In this document: in pieces, positions 14,949-15,434 of the stretch | Layout of the letters: every line of letters starts with the position of its first letter | How positions within the stretch are numbered: position 1 is the first letter of the stretch | Assembly (NCBI GenBank): GCA_009602725.1 | Contig: WELB01000031.1 | Location: 503,556-518,989, forward strand | Length of the DNA stretch: 15,434 nt | Reading direction: 5' to 3' | Origin: Spirogloea muscicola | Lineage: Eukaryota > Streptophyta > Zygnematophyceae > Spirogloeales > Spirogloeaceae | Notes under the pieces: generated by a model | The model's input: the letters and a program-made list of their open reading frames with translations, nothing else | What the model was told of the DNA's origin: nothing | Database searches by the model: none | Made by a program: the position numbers and the translations under genes

Positions 14949-15434
14949 GGCGGCTCCAGTTAGTCACGAGTGACGAGCTCTTGTCCCCAGCAGCCCCCCC
15001 CCGACCGACCGACCCAACGGCTCCCTAGCTCGCCGCCGGCGCCGCCGCCCCCCCGTGCGCTGCGGCGCCTTGCCAACCCCCCGGGGCGCTCGAGCGCCTG
15101 AGCGCCGCCGGGCGCGCATGCCGCCGCCTGCCAAGGCACGGCGCGCACCTGCGCGGCGCGCTCCTCGGAGCTCGCCGCGCACAGTGCCGTCCGCAGCGCA
15201 GCCCCCAGCTGGCGGGGTCCCTCATGCCACGCCGTGCGCCGCGGCGGCCACGGCGGTGGCGAGGGAGGATACGGCACCTAGGCAGCTTGCACAGCCTCGT
15301 GCGGGGAACATGGGTCCGGCTGCCCAGCCCACAAGCTGGCTCGGCCGGCTGCGATCAAACCCTCGGCTCACTTGTGCCGGGGAGGCAACCGCACTGGCGG
15401 CCAGCGCGAGAGCAGTGCACCGGAGCTCCAGGAG
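14949..15434 (-). promoter_or_regulatory. GC-rich island upstream of the unknown-function gene
   Basis: This is extremely GC-rich, with many CpGs, a C-run plus four CCGA-type units at about 14993-15014, and GCC/CGG runs. An in-frame stop just upstream of the ATG makes it non-coding for this gene in the same exon. It is probably the 5' UTR and promoter. Several long minus-strand frames here have no recognisable domain and reflect base composition. Confidence 0.5.

Noticed and set aside
14960-15277. 105-residue minus-strand frame upstream of the unknown-function gene
   Set aside because: Its composition is Ala/Gly/Arg-rich from GC content. It has no recognised motif, and a stop separates it from the gene's ATG.

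Overview
This window is nuclear DNA from a plant or green alga. The evidence is intron-rich genes with spliceosomal GT-AG (and some GC-AG) introns, plant-type TTTAGGG/CCCTAAA telomere-like repeats, GC-rich 5' ends, and a gene whose protein resembles plant SEC5 along its whole length. A streptophyte or other green alga is my best guess, but the sequence alone does not fix the lineage.

Both recognisable genes are on the minus strand. The larger, CDS 10115 to 2003, is a complete exocyst subunit SEC5 gene. I rebuilt it as 20 exons and about 1292 residues, with splice phases that agree at every junction; only the start of exon 2 is ambiguous. Two introns (5 and 12) require GC donors. The second gene, CDS 14948 to 11964, has six exons and about 516 residues. 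It encodes a bacterial-type protein of unknown function with motifs VDWSGAS, GFDFSFGFPSGFA, NRFEVAA, PFWGCP, RLTE, GSVGSQ, WPFE, EVYPSL and EEGWVLG. The acidic residues resemble an RNase H-like fold, and a basic, Ala-rich N-terminal extension could be an organelle-targeting peptide.

Layout from left to right: 1-2002 is non-coding 3' flank of SEC5, with a 136-138 bp minisatellite, simple repeats and two fragments of a dispersed repeat. 2003-10115 is SEC5, including a small terminal-inverted-repeat element inside intron 3. 10116-11963 separates the genes and is largely mobile-element derived: a perfect 16-bp hairpin, a pogo-like MITE of about 467 bp carrying head-to-head telomeric repeats, then a foldback-like element. 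11964-14948 is the second gene, with an 87-bp tandem duplication in intron 1. 14949-15434 is very GC-rich DNA, probably its promoter.

I see no functional link between the genes: SEC5 tethers secretory vesicles at the plasma membrane, while the other protein looks like a former bacterial enzyme. I found no CRISPR array, rRNA, tRNA or operon.
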